64,000 nt of DNA from Aquimarina sediminis (lineage in GTDB: Bacteria; Bacteroidota; Bacteroidia; Flavobacteriales; Flavobacteriaceae), in NCBI RefSeq assembly GCF_002895435.1, contig NZ_POYJ01000008.1:124001-188000 (forward strand), written 5' to 3'. Every line of letters starts with the position of its first letter. The first letter of the stretch is position 1. Shown one piece after another: positions 29,026-37,182 of the stretch. A model generated the notes under the pieces. It did not search any database. It was not told the DNA's origin and worked only from the letters and a program-made list of their open reading frames with translations. Both the position numbers and the translations under genes were made by a program.

Positions 29026-30987
29026 ATGGGGCGGTATTTACTCAAGTCACTATTGGTTTTTATGTTACTTTTTTCAGGAAGTAGCACTCTTTTTTCTCAA
29101 GAAAAAAAACTTCAAAAAGCAAAAGATCAATATGATAGATATCAATATATCGATGCTCAAGAAACATATCTTAAGGTAGTCAAAAAGGGATATAGAAGTG
29201 CGGATCTTTTTATGAATCTAGGGGATAGCTATTACTTCAATAGCCAATTTGAAGATGCGTTAAAGTGGTATGAAGAATTGGTGAATTCGTTTCCTGATCA
29301 AGTAAAGCCAGAATATTACTTCAGATACGCTCAGACATTAAAATCAGTAGAAAGGTATGAAGATTCTGATAAATATATGCAGAAATTTGCAGAGCTTAGT
29401 GATGGTGATAAACGCGCAAAACTGTTTAAAAACGGATCTGATTATTTGAAACAAATTGATTTTCAGTCTGGTAGGTATGAAATAGAAAATTCGCCAATCA
29501 ATTCGATATTTGCTGACTTTGGAACTGCTTTTTATGGAGAAAGCGTCGTTTTTAGCTCCTCGAGAGATACGCTATCATTGAAGAAAACAATTCATCAATG
29601 GAATGATGAAGCTTTTTTAAATCTATTTAAATCGGAATACGATTCTATTAGTAATACTTTTTCTAAAGTAAGAAGATTAGATGGAGAAATAAACTCAAAA
29701 TTTCATGAATCTACACCTGTTTTTACCAAAGATGGAAAAACTATTTATTTTACTAGAAATAATTTTAATAATGGAAAAATAGGAAGAGATGAAAAAGGGA
29801 CTAATAAATTAAAAATATATCGTTCGTATAAGAATGATCAAGGTAAATGGACTTCTCCAGAAAGCTTGCCATTTAATGATGATGAATATTCTGTTGCTCA
29901 CCCTGCATTAAGTGATAACGAAAAGATATTGTATTTTTCTTCAGATATGCCAGGAGGTAAAGGGTTATCCGATATATACGAGGTAGTGATTAATGACGAT
30001 GGAAGTTTTGGTACTCCTAAAAATATGGGAGATGCTATTAATACAGAAGGTAAAGAAACATTTCCTTTTATAAGTGCTGATAATAGATTGTATTTTTCAT
30101 CAGATGGTCACCTTGGATTAGGAGGGTTAGATGTATATGTTGCAAACCTTAATTTAGAACCTGGGAGAGAGCAAAAGATTATAAATATTGGGCGACCTAT
30201 TAACAGTTCAAAAGACGATTTTGCTTATGTTGTTGATGTAAAATCTAAAAGAGGGTTTTTCTCATCTAATCGTAACGGAGGAAAAGGGAGTGATGATATT
30301 TATGGTTTTCTACAGTTAGAAGATTTAAAAGAACCTTGTAAAATTACTATAGAAGGATTAGTAACAGATAAGGATACCAAGGAGTTACTTCCAGGAACTA
30401 AAGTTTCTATATACGATAGTAATAATAATTTGGTGCAAAGCTTTGTGACTGATGACCAAGCAAGTTATAAACAAGTGGTAGAGTGCGAGTCTTCTTATTT
30501 TGTAAGAGCAGAAAAAGAAGAGTATGTGACTTTAGAAAAGTTGATAAATACGCTTAAGGAAAGTCAGATATTAGATACTCCACTTGCTTTAGAGAAGAAA
30601 ATAAAATCTGCTGATGTAGGTGATGACTTGGCAAAAGTATTATCCCTAAAACCTATCTACTTTGACTTTGGAGGGTATAATATACGTTCTGATGCAAAAG
30701 TAGAGCTGGCTAAAGTGATAGAAGTGATGAATCAATATACTGACATGAAAATAGAGGTTAGATCACATACAGATAGCCATGGAGAAGATGCATACAACTT
30801 GTATTTATCAGAAAAAAGAGCAGAAGCAACCGTAAAATATATGGTTAATAAAGGTATCTCATCAGATAGATTGACAGGAAAAGGATTTGGAGAGTCACAG
30901 CCGGTTAATGATTGTGGTAACGAGACTAATTGTAAAAAAGATGAATATCAGTTAAATAGACGAAGTGAGTTTATTATTCTTAAATGA
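29026..30987 (+). CDS. OmpA family protein with TPR, PD40 and CNA-B-like domains
   Basis: A 653-residue envelope protein. Signal peptide (ends FSQ, about 25), a TPR region (about 27-130), a WD40-like beta-propeller of PD40 repeats (e.g. YFTRNNF, LYFSSDMPGGKGLSDIYEV), a carboxypeptidase-regulatory-like domain (ITIEGLVTDKDTKELLPGT, about 440-520) and a C-terminal OmpA domain that binds peptidoglycan (IYFDFGGYNIRSDAK, EVRSHTDSHG, NRRSEFIIL). It probably tethers the secretion/adhesion unit to the cell wall. This trio of type B cargo, PorP/SprF and OmpA is frequent in flavobacteria. A terminator follows. Confidence 0.88.
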   Translation: MGRYLLKSLLVFMLLFSGSSTLFSQEKKLQKAKDQYDRYQYIDAQETYLKVVKKGYRSADLFMNLGDSYYFNSQFEDALKWYEELVNSFPDQVKPEYYFRYAQTLKSVERYEDSDKYMQKFAELSDGDKRAKLFKNGSDYLKQIDFQSGRYEIENSPINSIFADFGTAFYGESVVFSSSRDTLSLKKTIHQWNDEAFLNLFKSEYDSISNTFSKVRRLDGEINSKFHESTPVFTKDGKTIYFTRNNFNNGKIGRDEKGTNKLKIYRSYKNDQGKWTSPESLPFNDDEYSVAHPALSDNEKILYFSSDMPGGKGLSDIYEVVINDDGSFGTPKNMGDAINTEGKETFPFISADNRLYFSSDGHLGLGGLDVYVANLNLEPGREQKIINIGRPINSSKDDFAYVVDVKSKRGFFSSNRNGGKGSDDIYGFLQLEDLKEPCKITIEGLVTDKDTKELLPGTKVSIYDSNNNLVQSFVTDDQASYKQVVECESSYFVRAEKEEYVTLEKLINTLKESQILDTPLALEKKIKSADVGDDLAKVLSLKPIYFDFGGYNIRSDAKVELAKVIEVMNQYTDMKIEVRSHTDSHGEDAYNLYLSEKRAEATVKYMVNKGISSDRLTGKGFGESQPVNDCGNETNCKKDEYQLNRRSEFIILK

Positions 30988-31015
30988 TTTTGATCACGTT
31001 AATCAAATAAATATA

Positions 31016-31044
31016 AAAACGCCTTACTTGTTAAGGTGTTTTTT
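31016..31044 (+). terminator. Intrinsic terminator after the OmpA gene
   Basis: A stem of AAAACGCCTTA with TAAGGTGTTTT (one G-T pair) around CTTGT, then a T run. It ends the surface-module operon. Confidence 0.75.
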
Positions 31045-31222
31045 ATTATCATATATATCGTAAGAGTTTTTTTAATAAGTTTAAAGAGGTAATATCTTAT
31101 TTGAATCAATTTATAAGGTAATACTCTTTTGTGTTTTTTATCCTAAAGTTCAAATTTACCAGCTGATCTCAAGGATTATGAATTACTCATATGATTTTGT
31201 AATTTTGGAGCAATTAAAAAGA

Positions 31223-31744
31223 ATGAAAGAAGAAGAAAAAGTTATCCTGGTTAATGAGAATGATGAGCAAATAGGATTAATGCCTAAGCTTGAAGCACAC
31301 CAAAAAGCTGTACTACATAGAGCTTTTTCGGTATTTGTTATTAATGATAAGAATGAATTAATGCTTCAGCAGAGGGCTCATCACAAATACCATTCTCCAG
31401 GTTTGTGGACAAATACGTGTTGTAGCCATCAAAGAGAAGGTGAGAGCAATATAGAAGCAGGTATGAGAAGACTGCAGGAAGAGATGGGATTTGTTACCCC
31501 ATTAAAAGATTCGGTATCATTTATATATAAAGCACCTTTTGATAATGGTCTTACAGAGCATGAATATGACCATGTATTAATAGGAGAGTACCTAGAGGAT
31601 CCAAAAATCAACCCCGAAGAAGTAGCAGATTGGAAATGGATGTCAATTGAAGCGGTTAAAAATGATATTTCTCAACACCCAGACGTATATACAGAATGGT
31701 TTAAGATCATCTTTAATAAATTTTATTCACATATAACCTTATGA
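31223..31744 (+). CDS. idi: Isopentenyl-diphosphate delta-isomerase, type I
   Basis: A 173-residue Nudix-type enzyme that interconverts IPP and DMAPP. The ATG at 31223 is preferred over that at 31178 because it puts the catalytic residues at the positions known from E. coli: Cys67 and His69 in TCCSH, Glu114 in TEHEYDH. The Nudix-like stretch GESNIEAGMRRLQEEMGF is present. Its last four bases overlap the pterin-synthase start (ATGA), so the two are translated together. Confidence 0.93.
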   Translation: MKEEEKVILVNENDEQIGLMPKLEAHQKAVLHRAFSVFVINDKNELMLQQRAHHKYHSPGLWTNTCCSHQREGESNIEAGMRRLQEEMGFVTPLKDSVSFIYKAPFDNGLTEHEYDHVLIGEYLEDPKINPEEVADWKWMSIEAVKNDISQHPDVYTEWFKIIFNKFYSHITL

Positions 31745-32151
31745 GGATTAAAGCATGTAGAAAAGCTCATTTTAATGCTGCACATAGATTGTATAGGAAG
31801 GATTGGAGTGATGAAAAAAACCTTCAGGTATTTGGTAAATGCAGTAATCCAAAATATCATGGTCATAACTATGAACTTGTTGTAGCCGTTATAGGAGAAA
31901 TTGATCCCGAAACAGGGTTTTTAATGGATCTTAAAATTTTAAAAGACTACATCAAAACAGAAGTAGAAGAGTATATGGATCATAAAAACCTTAATGAAGA
32001 GGTAGAAGAATTTAAAAATATGAATCCGACTGTAGAAAATATTGCTGTGGTTATATGGAACAGGTTGCGTAATAAGATTGCTGATTCATACGATATAGAA
32101 ATAACCTTGTATGAAACCCCACGTAATTTTGTAATCTATGATGGTAAATAA
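31741..32151 (+). CDS. 6-pyruvoyl/6-carboxy-tetrahydropterin synthase family protein
   Basis: A 136-residue T-fold enzyme. Zinc ligands His15, His40 and His42 and catalytic Cys34 are visible. The spacing C-x5-HGH (CSNPKYHGH) and the DHKNLN segment resemble eukaryote-type 6-pyruvoyltetrahydropterin synthase rather than QueD, whose motif is C-x3-HGH. It could thus serve biopterin-like cofactor synthesis; QueD function in queuosine synthesis is the alternative and is how such genes are usually labelled. Translationally coupled to idi, without an obvious metabolic reason. Confidence 0.8.
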   Translation: MRIKACRKAHFNAAHRLYRKDWSDEKNLQVFGKCSNPKYHGHNYELVVAVIGEIDPETGFLMDLKILKDYIKTEVEEYMDHKNLNEEVEEFKNMNPTVENIAVVIWNRLRNKIADSYDIEITLYETPRNFVIYDGK

Positions 32152-32249
32152 GAAACTTGTATAAGACTATCAACACCAATAACTATACTAATACATAAAA
32201 AAACAGAGAGTAGTTAAGTTTTAACACTCTTATATTTAATTGAAAACAC

Positions 32250-32257
32250 TAATTTTG
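32250..32257 (+). promoter_or_regulatory. -7 element before the 88-residue protein
   Basis: TAATTTTG matches TAnnTTTG; no clear -33 box. The start codon lies 18 nt further on. Confidence 0.4.
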
Positions 32258-32274
32258 CATAAAACAAATTTGAT

Positions 32275-32541
32275 ATGGCAAATAAGAGAGACCTTAAGAA
32301 AGATATAAACTACGTTTTAGGAGATATTATAGAAGAAGTTTATGTGTGGGAACTAGAAAACCCTGGTAAGGATGGAAAGGCTGGAGAAGCAATTATTGAT
32401 GAAGCAATAACATCTTTTGATGGTTTTATGGCTAGAGCTAATGAGCGTAAACTAGAAAATCCTTCAAAGCATTTTAAAGCACTTCGCGAGGATTTAGAAA
32501 AAACAGCAAAGGCTTTGGTAGAAAAAGTAAATGCGTTGTAA
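32275..32541 (+). CDS. Conserved-looking small protein of unknown function
   Basis: An 88-residue soluble, strongly charged, largely helical protein (KRDLKKDINYVLGDIIEEVY at the start, KHFKALREDLEKTAKALVEK near the end). I do not recognise a named family; I believe similar short proteins occur in other flavobacteria. No signal peptide, cysteine or membrane segment. It sits alone between the idi/pterin-synthase pair and a tRNA, with its own -7 element and a terminator that overlaps the tRNA promoter. Confidence 0.75.
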   Translation: MANKRDLKKDINYVLGDIIEEVYVWELENPGKDGKAGEAIIDEAITSFDGFMARANERKLENPSKHFKALREDLEKTAKALVEKVNAL

Positions 32542-32558
32542 AATTTTTCTAAAAAATA

Positions 32559-32600
32559 TTTGTAAAAACGGTTGTAGGTATTATATTTGCAACCGTTTTT
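32559..32600 (+). promoter_or_regulatory. tRNA-Thr promoter enclosed in a terminator hairpin
   Basis: Promoter: TTTG (32559-32562), 19 nt, TATATTTG (32582-32589). Terminator: CGGTTG (32569-32574) pairs with CAACCG (32590-32595), then TTTTT (32596-32600). The -7 element lies in the loop, so read-through RNA from the upstream gene would terminate while tRNA transcription starts at almost the same point. Confidence 0.65.
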
Positions 32601-32674
32601 GCCGATGTAGCTCAGCTGGCTAGAGCAGCTGATTTGTAATCAGCAGGTCGTGGGTTCGAGTCCCTCCATCGGCT
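32601..32674 (+). tRNA. tRNA-Thr (anticodon TGT), second identical copy
   Basis: Identical over all 74 nt to the gene at 9053-9126. It stands alone, with its own promoter and a terminator behind it. Confidence 0.97.
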
Positions 32675-32680
32675 CTTTAT

Positions 32681-32715
32681 AAAGTCCTAAAATATAATGT
32701 TTAGGACTTTTTTTT
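32681..32715 (+). terminator. Intrinsic terminator after tRNA-Thr
   Basis: AAAGTCCTAAA (32681-32691) with TTTAGGACTTT (32700-32710), then a T run to 32715. Confidence 0.88.
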
Positions 32716-33075
32716 GTTTAAAGGTCTAGCTTTTAATAAATAAGATCAATTTTAGTCAGCAAAAAAACGAAACCTCTATGTTTTTAAAGGAAACGTTTCC
32801 TGTAGAAATATAGACAGTGCAATTTGAAGAGGTAGTATTTTAAAAAAGGAAAACCTATTATAGAGTTGTAGATTTTAAACAAGTTACGATAGTAATTTTT
32901 TAAAACCTTATAAAAATTGGATAGTTATGGTTTAGAGCTTTATCTGTTATATCATATGGTAAGGATAAAAACCAATTATAAGCTGTTTTTGTGAAGATAT
33001 TCGAAAAAAGAATAAGGAGAAGTCTATGGGTAGATCTTCTCCAATAGGTAATCGCGCTAAATATATGTAAGAAAA
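32716..33075. other. Gene-free stretch with a lone 14-bp palindrome
   Basis: No open frame of note on either strand. At 32788-32801 the perfect palindrome AGGAAACGTTTCCT has the CG-centred form of a LacI-family site, but no gene starts close by. At 33016-33042 a hairpin serves the minus-strand gene. The rest is AT-rich without visible structure. Confidence 0.45.
33005..33042 (-). terminator. Terminator of the DUF4369 gene
   Basis: On the minus strand GGAGAAG pairs with CTTCTCC (33042-33016), extended by TAGA/TCTA with one bulged base, and is followed by the T-rich TTATTCTTTTTT. Confidence 0.7.
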
Positions 33076-33801
33076 TTACTTATCGTTATTTTCTGCCTCT
33101 TTCTCTTTTCTATCTTTTATATACTTAATTAATTGTTTGCCGTACAGTGATTTTTTTACCTTAGGACTTAGAGATTTAGCTACAGTATCCAGAAATTTGA
33201 TATTTGCATCGTATACTTCGTTAAGAGTTATGTAAGGCGCTACTTCTAACTTCCTATTGTTTACTGCAAAATTGATAGTGTATAAGTATTTTTGTTTCAA
33301 TAAAGTTTTATAAGCTTTATCATTTTCTATAAGCTTTTCATCATCTTTTTGTTTACTAGCTTCAAAATTCTCTTTAATAAGCCTAAGATTTCTTTCATTA
33401 AATCTTTTTAGCATTTTTTTATATTCAAGATATTTATCTTGATTTTTACCCCCTTGTATTTTTATATCTCTTTCAAAGTCAAGAACACTAGTGGTGATAA
33501 TTATTTCCCCTGGTTCTGCAAAAAAATCAATACGGTCATTATATCTGGTTCCATCATTTTTATCAAGATATAAATAATGAATTTCAGGTTCTTCAAGGTT
33601 GGATACGAACATAAATTCAGAATTACCATCGATATTTACCGAATCCAAATTGACCAAAACAGTGTCCTGTATTTTTTGCAAATAAAGAGTTCCTTTTTTT
33701 AATCCTTTTATATTACCCGAAATTGTAAGATTTCCTTCTTTTGGAGAAGTACAACTGATTAAAATAACAATTAATAATGATAGAATAGAAAAATACTTCA
33801 T
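33076..33801 (-). CDS. DUF4369-type lipoprotein
   Basis: A 241-residue predicted lipoprotein; the ATG at 33801 is chosen because it starts a clean lipoprotein signal (MKYFSILSLLIVILISC). The N-terminal half has the DUF4369 pattern (LTISGNIKGLKKGTLYLQKI, then ...LDSVNIDGNSEFMF), a beta-rich domain often joined to thioredoxin-like domains in Bacteroidota. Here the thioredoxin part is missing, replaced by a lysine-rich helical tail (about 140-241). Function unknown; envelope location likely. Not in an obvious operon. Confidence 0.75.
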   Translation of the reverse strand: MKYFSILSLLIVILISCTSPKEGNLTISGNIKGLKKGTLYLQKIQDTVLVNLDSVNIDGNSEFMFVSNLEEPEIHYLYLDKNDGTRYNDRIDFFAEPGEIIITTSVLDFERDIKIQGGKNQDKYLEYKKMLKRFNERNLRLIKENFEASKQKDDEKLIENDKAYKTLLKQKYLYTINFAVNNRKLEVAPYITLNEVYDANIKFLDTVAKSLSPKVKKSLYGKQLIKYIKDRKEKEAENNDK

Positions 33802-33891
33802 GCTCAATTTTTTGGTTTTTAATTGGGGACACAAAGATGCAAGTTTTATTTTAAAATGAGACATAGATTTTTATAATCTAACCTACTTTTG

Positions 33892-35196
33892 TTAACTCCC
33901 AGCTGCTATTTGCATTAGGATAGTGCATAAAATTGCGCCATAAGTTCCTACTACATACCCAAAAACGGCAAGAAGAACGCCTACAGTTGCCAGAGAAGGG
34001 TGAAAAGCAGCAGCGACTACAGGGGCAGAAGCGGCTCCTCCTATATTAGCTTTGCTACCTACTGCAAGAAAAAAGTAGGGAGCTTTAATTAATTTGGCAA
34101 CTCCGATAAGAAGTAAAACGTGGATAGCCATCCATACAAGACCAATTGCTATGAGTCCAGGTTTTTCAAAAATACTACTAATATCCATTTTCATTCCTAT
34201 TGTGGCGATGAGGATATAAATAAAAACACTACCTATTTTACTAGCGCCAGCCCCTTCATATCGTTTGGCTTTTGTGTATGATAAGATAATTCCTATTGCG
34301 GTAGATATAGTTACCATCCAAAAGAATTTGGATGTAAATGATGATAATGCAGAACTCTTGTCATTAAATATTTCGAAATTACTAGATAATAGATCAGAAA
34401 CTCCTGAAGCTCCCCAGTGTGCAAGCCCCACTGTAGTAAATGCTATCGAAAGCATAATGATATAATCTGTTAAAGTAGGGTTTCGGGTTATGCTTTCAGA
34501 ATAACTGGATACTTTTTGTTGTAAAGCTTTGATTGCACTATTATCGGCTTTCAACCAGCGATCAATTCTTTCACTCTTACCAATACCTAGCAATAATATA
34601 GCCATCCATATATTAGCAACTACAATGTCTACTATTACCATCCCTCCATATTTCTCGGGATTGTATTTATAAATTTCTAGCATTGCAGCCTGATTGGCAC
34701 CACCACCAATCCAACTACCTGCTAATGTAGAGAGTCCTCTCCAGATAGCATCGAATCCTGATCCACCAAGCGTCTCGGGCGAAACAAAAGAGATAAGAAG
34801 AACCGCGATTGGCCCACCTATGACAACACCCAGGGTACCAGTTAAAAACATAATGAGCGCCTTGGGACCCAGATTGTAAATGCTTTTGAGATCAATACTT
34901 AGTGTCATCAATACTAAAGCGGCAGGTAATAAATAATTTTTGGCAACATCGTATACTTTAGTTGATTTCTCAATTATATTGCCATCAGCGTCTAACTCTT
35001 CCCATTTGGGAGCTATAAGACCTAAAGAATTAAATATTGCAGGTAGCAAATAGCATAATAAAATGGCAGGAACAAATTTGTAGAAAGTTTTCCAGAAACC
35101 CTTGTTGATAGAAGAAGTGTAAAAAACTAACCCTAAACAAAGTAATAAAATACCAAATACAATAGTGTCATCTGTAAAAAAAGGAATGCTCTTCAT
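33892..35196 (-). CDS. DUF819 family membrane protein (putative transporter)
   Basis: A 434-residue polytopic inner-membrane protein with about 11-12 hydrophobic segments and two glycine-rich symmetry-related motifs (LAGSWIGGGANQAAM and GSKANIGGAASAPVVAAAFH) that mark DUF819. The inverted repeats resemble the bile-acid/sodium symporter and glutamate-type folds, so transport is the likely role, but no substrate is known. The ATG at 35196 is chosen; the upstream TTG at 35229 would run through a palindrome. Stands between two unrelated minus-strand genes. Confidence 0.8.
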   Translation of the reverse strand: MKSIPFFTDDTIVFGILLLCLGLVFYTSSINKGFWKTFYKFVPAILLCYLLPAIFNSLGLIAPKWEELDADGNIIEKSTKVYDVAKNYLLPAALVLMTLSIDLKSIYNLGPKALIMFLTGTLGVVIGGPIAVLLISFVSPETLGGSGFDAIWRGLSTLAGSWIGGGANQAAMLEIYKYNPEKYGGMVIVDIVVANIWMAILLLGIGKSERIDRWLKADNSAIKALQQKVSSYSESITRNPTLTDYIIMLSIAFTTVGLAHWGASGVSDLLSSNFEIFNDKSSALSSFTSKFFWMVTISTAIGIILSYTKAKRYEGAGASKIGSVFIYILIATIGMKMDISSIFEKPGLIAIGLVWMAIHVLLLIGVAKLIKAPYFFLAVGSKANIGGAASAPVVAAAFHPSLATVGVLLAVFGYVVGTYGAILCTILMQIAAGS

Positions 35197-35218
35197 TAGT
35201 GATTGTGTGATTAAAAAG

Positions 35219-35236
35219 ATGTATTGCAAAATACAT
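35219..35236 (-). promoter_or_regulatory. Palindrome at the putative DUF819 gene promoter
   Basis: ATGTATT and AATACAT flank a TTGC core (minus strand), followed by a T-rich CTTTTT. It resembles the promoter-wrapped hairpins seen at 7640 and 32569, although the -7 match is imperfect here. Confidence 0.4.
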
Positions 35237-35281
35237 TTAATTTAAAGAAGACCAAAGCATACCACCATTGAAGAGGATTTT

Positions 35282-37180
35282 TTACTCGTTAACCCAATAT
35301 TCGAATAACTTTTTTTGAAGTTCTGTAGCTTTTGGATCTTGCTGTAGTATTATTTTTTCTACAGTAGGCTTTACAACATTAGATGTAAGGGTCATAACTT
35401 TACCATTCCGCTTGATTTTAAAAGTAATTTCGTCTCCTATTTTCCATTTATTAGAATCCCCGAATAGGTCATAAATATTTTTGAGACGGTATTTTTTCTT
35501 GTTAATACTTATCAAAACATCTCCTTCGATGATACCAAGACCTTTTAAAAAACTATTAAAAGGTATATCAGAAGTAAAAATTACCTCTTTAGAAGCTTCA
35601 GACCCTGTAACAAAAGGCTCTTGTTTAAAAATAAAGTAAGAAGAAGGTATGTTTTTTATTCCATAATGGATGCCGACCTTGTTGAGATAATATTCATAAT
35701 CTATAGGGGTGTTTCCAGTAACATGTTTTTCTAAAAACAAACGAATTTCGGGGTATGAAGCTTTTTCTATTGCCGCAATTAGTTTTTTGTCCTCAAAAGG
35801 AGTGTCAATTCCATATTCGTTGGATAAATTTTTGATGAGATCTAATATGCCAAGGACACCTCCGCTATTTTCTCGCATAATGATATCAAGGCATAAGGAG
35901 ATTAACGCCCCTTTTTCATATACATTTCTATAATTTTTACGGTATGGATTGACCAGAATATTTTTACTCATTGTACTAAAAGCAACAGTGTCATCAAAAG
36001 AAGATGAAGCTTCTATTTTATCAATTATCCTTTCAAAGAATTCTTCTTTTGATATTAACCCCTGAGTAATTTGAAACAACATCGAAAAATATTCTGTAGT
36101 ACCTTCATATAGCCAAAGGTGTTCAGACATTTTTGGGTTATTATAATCAAAATTATGTATTTCTTCAGAATGTAAAGTTAGTGGGGTTACGATATGAAAA
36201 AATTCATGAGAAACTACATCAGTTAGCGCTTCATCAAGTTTTTCTGGAGAGAGAGATTCTGGCAATACAACTACTGTAGAGGTATTATGTTCTAAGGCTC
36301 CATAACCTCTTGCATCGTTTGATTTTGAAGATGATAAGTAGAGTAGAATACTGTATTTTTTTGTGGAATTAATATCACCCAAGAAACTTTTTTGTGCTCT
36401 GATTACACGCTCCATTTGAGGCATTATATAAGCCGCTTTATAAACTTTGCTATTAGAAGAAGAATATACACTTAATAATACTTCGATATCGTTTACGGTA
36501 AAGGTGACTTTGTTAGGTTTTGAGTACATGATTGGATTATCGACTACATCTGCATATCTCTTGAAAACAAAGTAGTCGATATCGTTCTTAGCAGCAGAAG
36601 AGTTGCCAGGCAATTCTTCTACTAACGAAGTCGAAGCTTCTAAAAAAGAGGGGTGCTTAATAAATAGTTTGTATTTATTCTCTTTCATGTTACCAAAGTA
36701 TCCTACAAATGCGTATAGGTTTAAAACAAAATTCTTGTCTTTAAGAATATTGGTTCCAGTAGGAGAAAAGACATCATGGGAGTCTTCAGAATCGAAAGTG
36801 TCATTAACCCAGTAGGTGATTTTATCCAACTGTTTGGTGTTATCAATTTTCCAGCGATTGTCATTGAATTTTTGAACAGGAATAGGATTGCCTTGAAGAT
36901 CAAAAGCTTGGAAATCTTCAACATATTTCCCATAATTATCATTCTGATACGTTCCAGGAACAATTTTTGGCAAGTAGTAGCTAATAGTGTCCTGATCAAG
37001 GTTTTTTATTTTAACTTCTACCTTTATTTTGTCATCTACTACGTTGACAAGATTTAATGTGGCACTTATAATTATTGGTTTAGTATTCTTAACAGGCTTA
37101 GTAGTTTTACAACTAATTATCAAATTACATATTGCAACTACAAATACTAAGCTTTTTATGGTTTTAATCGTTTTTCGCAC
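35282..37180 (-). CDS. M61 family metallopeptidase, lipoprotein
   Basis: A 632-residue envelope aminopeptidase-type zinc enzyme. Lipobox ends at Cys24 (LIISC). Beta-sandwich N-terminal domain (about 35-250), then the gluzincin core with HEFFH at 325-329 and the third ligand Glu359 in LWLYEGTTEYF. A PDZ domain occupies about 530-615 (IIEGDVLISINKKKYRL region). M61 enzymes release N-terminal glycine or alanine from peptides. The upstream HAD gene ends 2 bp before this start on the same strand, so both are probably co-transcribed. Confidence 0.9.
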   Translation of the reverse strand: MRKTIKTIKSLVFVVAICNLIISCKTTKPVKNTKPIIISATLNLVNVVDDKIKVEVKIKNLDQDTISYYLPKIVPGTYQNDNYGKYVEDFQAFDLQGNPIPVQKFNDNRWKIDNTKQLDKITYWVNDTFDSEDSHDVFSPTGTNILKDKNFVLNLYAFVGYFGNMKENKYKLFIKHPSFLEASTSLVEELPGNSSAAKNDIDYFVFKRYADVVDNPIMYSKPNKVTFTVNDIEVLLSVYSSSNSKVYKAAYIMPQMERVIRAQKSFLGDINSTKKYSILLYLSSSKSNDARGYGALEHNTSTVVVLPESLSPEKLDEALTDVVSHEFFHIVTPLTLHSEEIHNFDYNNPKMSEHLWLYEGTTEYFSMLFQITQGLISKEEFFERIIDKIEASSSFDDTVAFSTMSKNILVNPYRKNYRNVYEKGALISLCLDIIMRENSGGVLGILDLIKNLSNEYGIDTPFEDKKLIAAIEKASYPEIRLFLEKHVTGNTPIDYEYYLNKVGIHYGIKNIPSSYFIFKQEPFVTGSEASKEVIFTSDIPFNSFLKGLGIIEGDVLISINKKKYRLKNIYDLFGDSNKWKIGDEITFKIKRNGKVMTLTSNVVKPTVEKIILQQDPKATELQKKLFEYWVNE

Positions 37181-37182
37181 AG

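Noticed and set aside
32825-32915. Possible remnant gene in plus frames (FEEVVF...VDFKQVTIVIF)
   Set aside because: Broken by stops every 20-30 codons and resembles no family I know.
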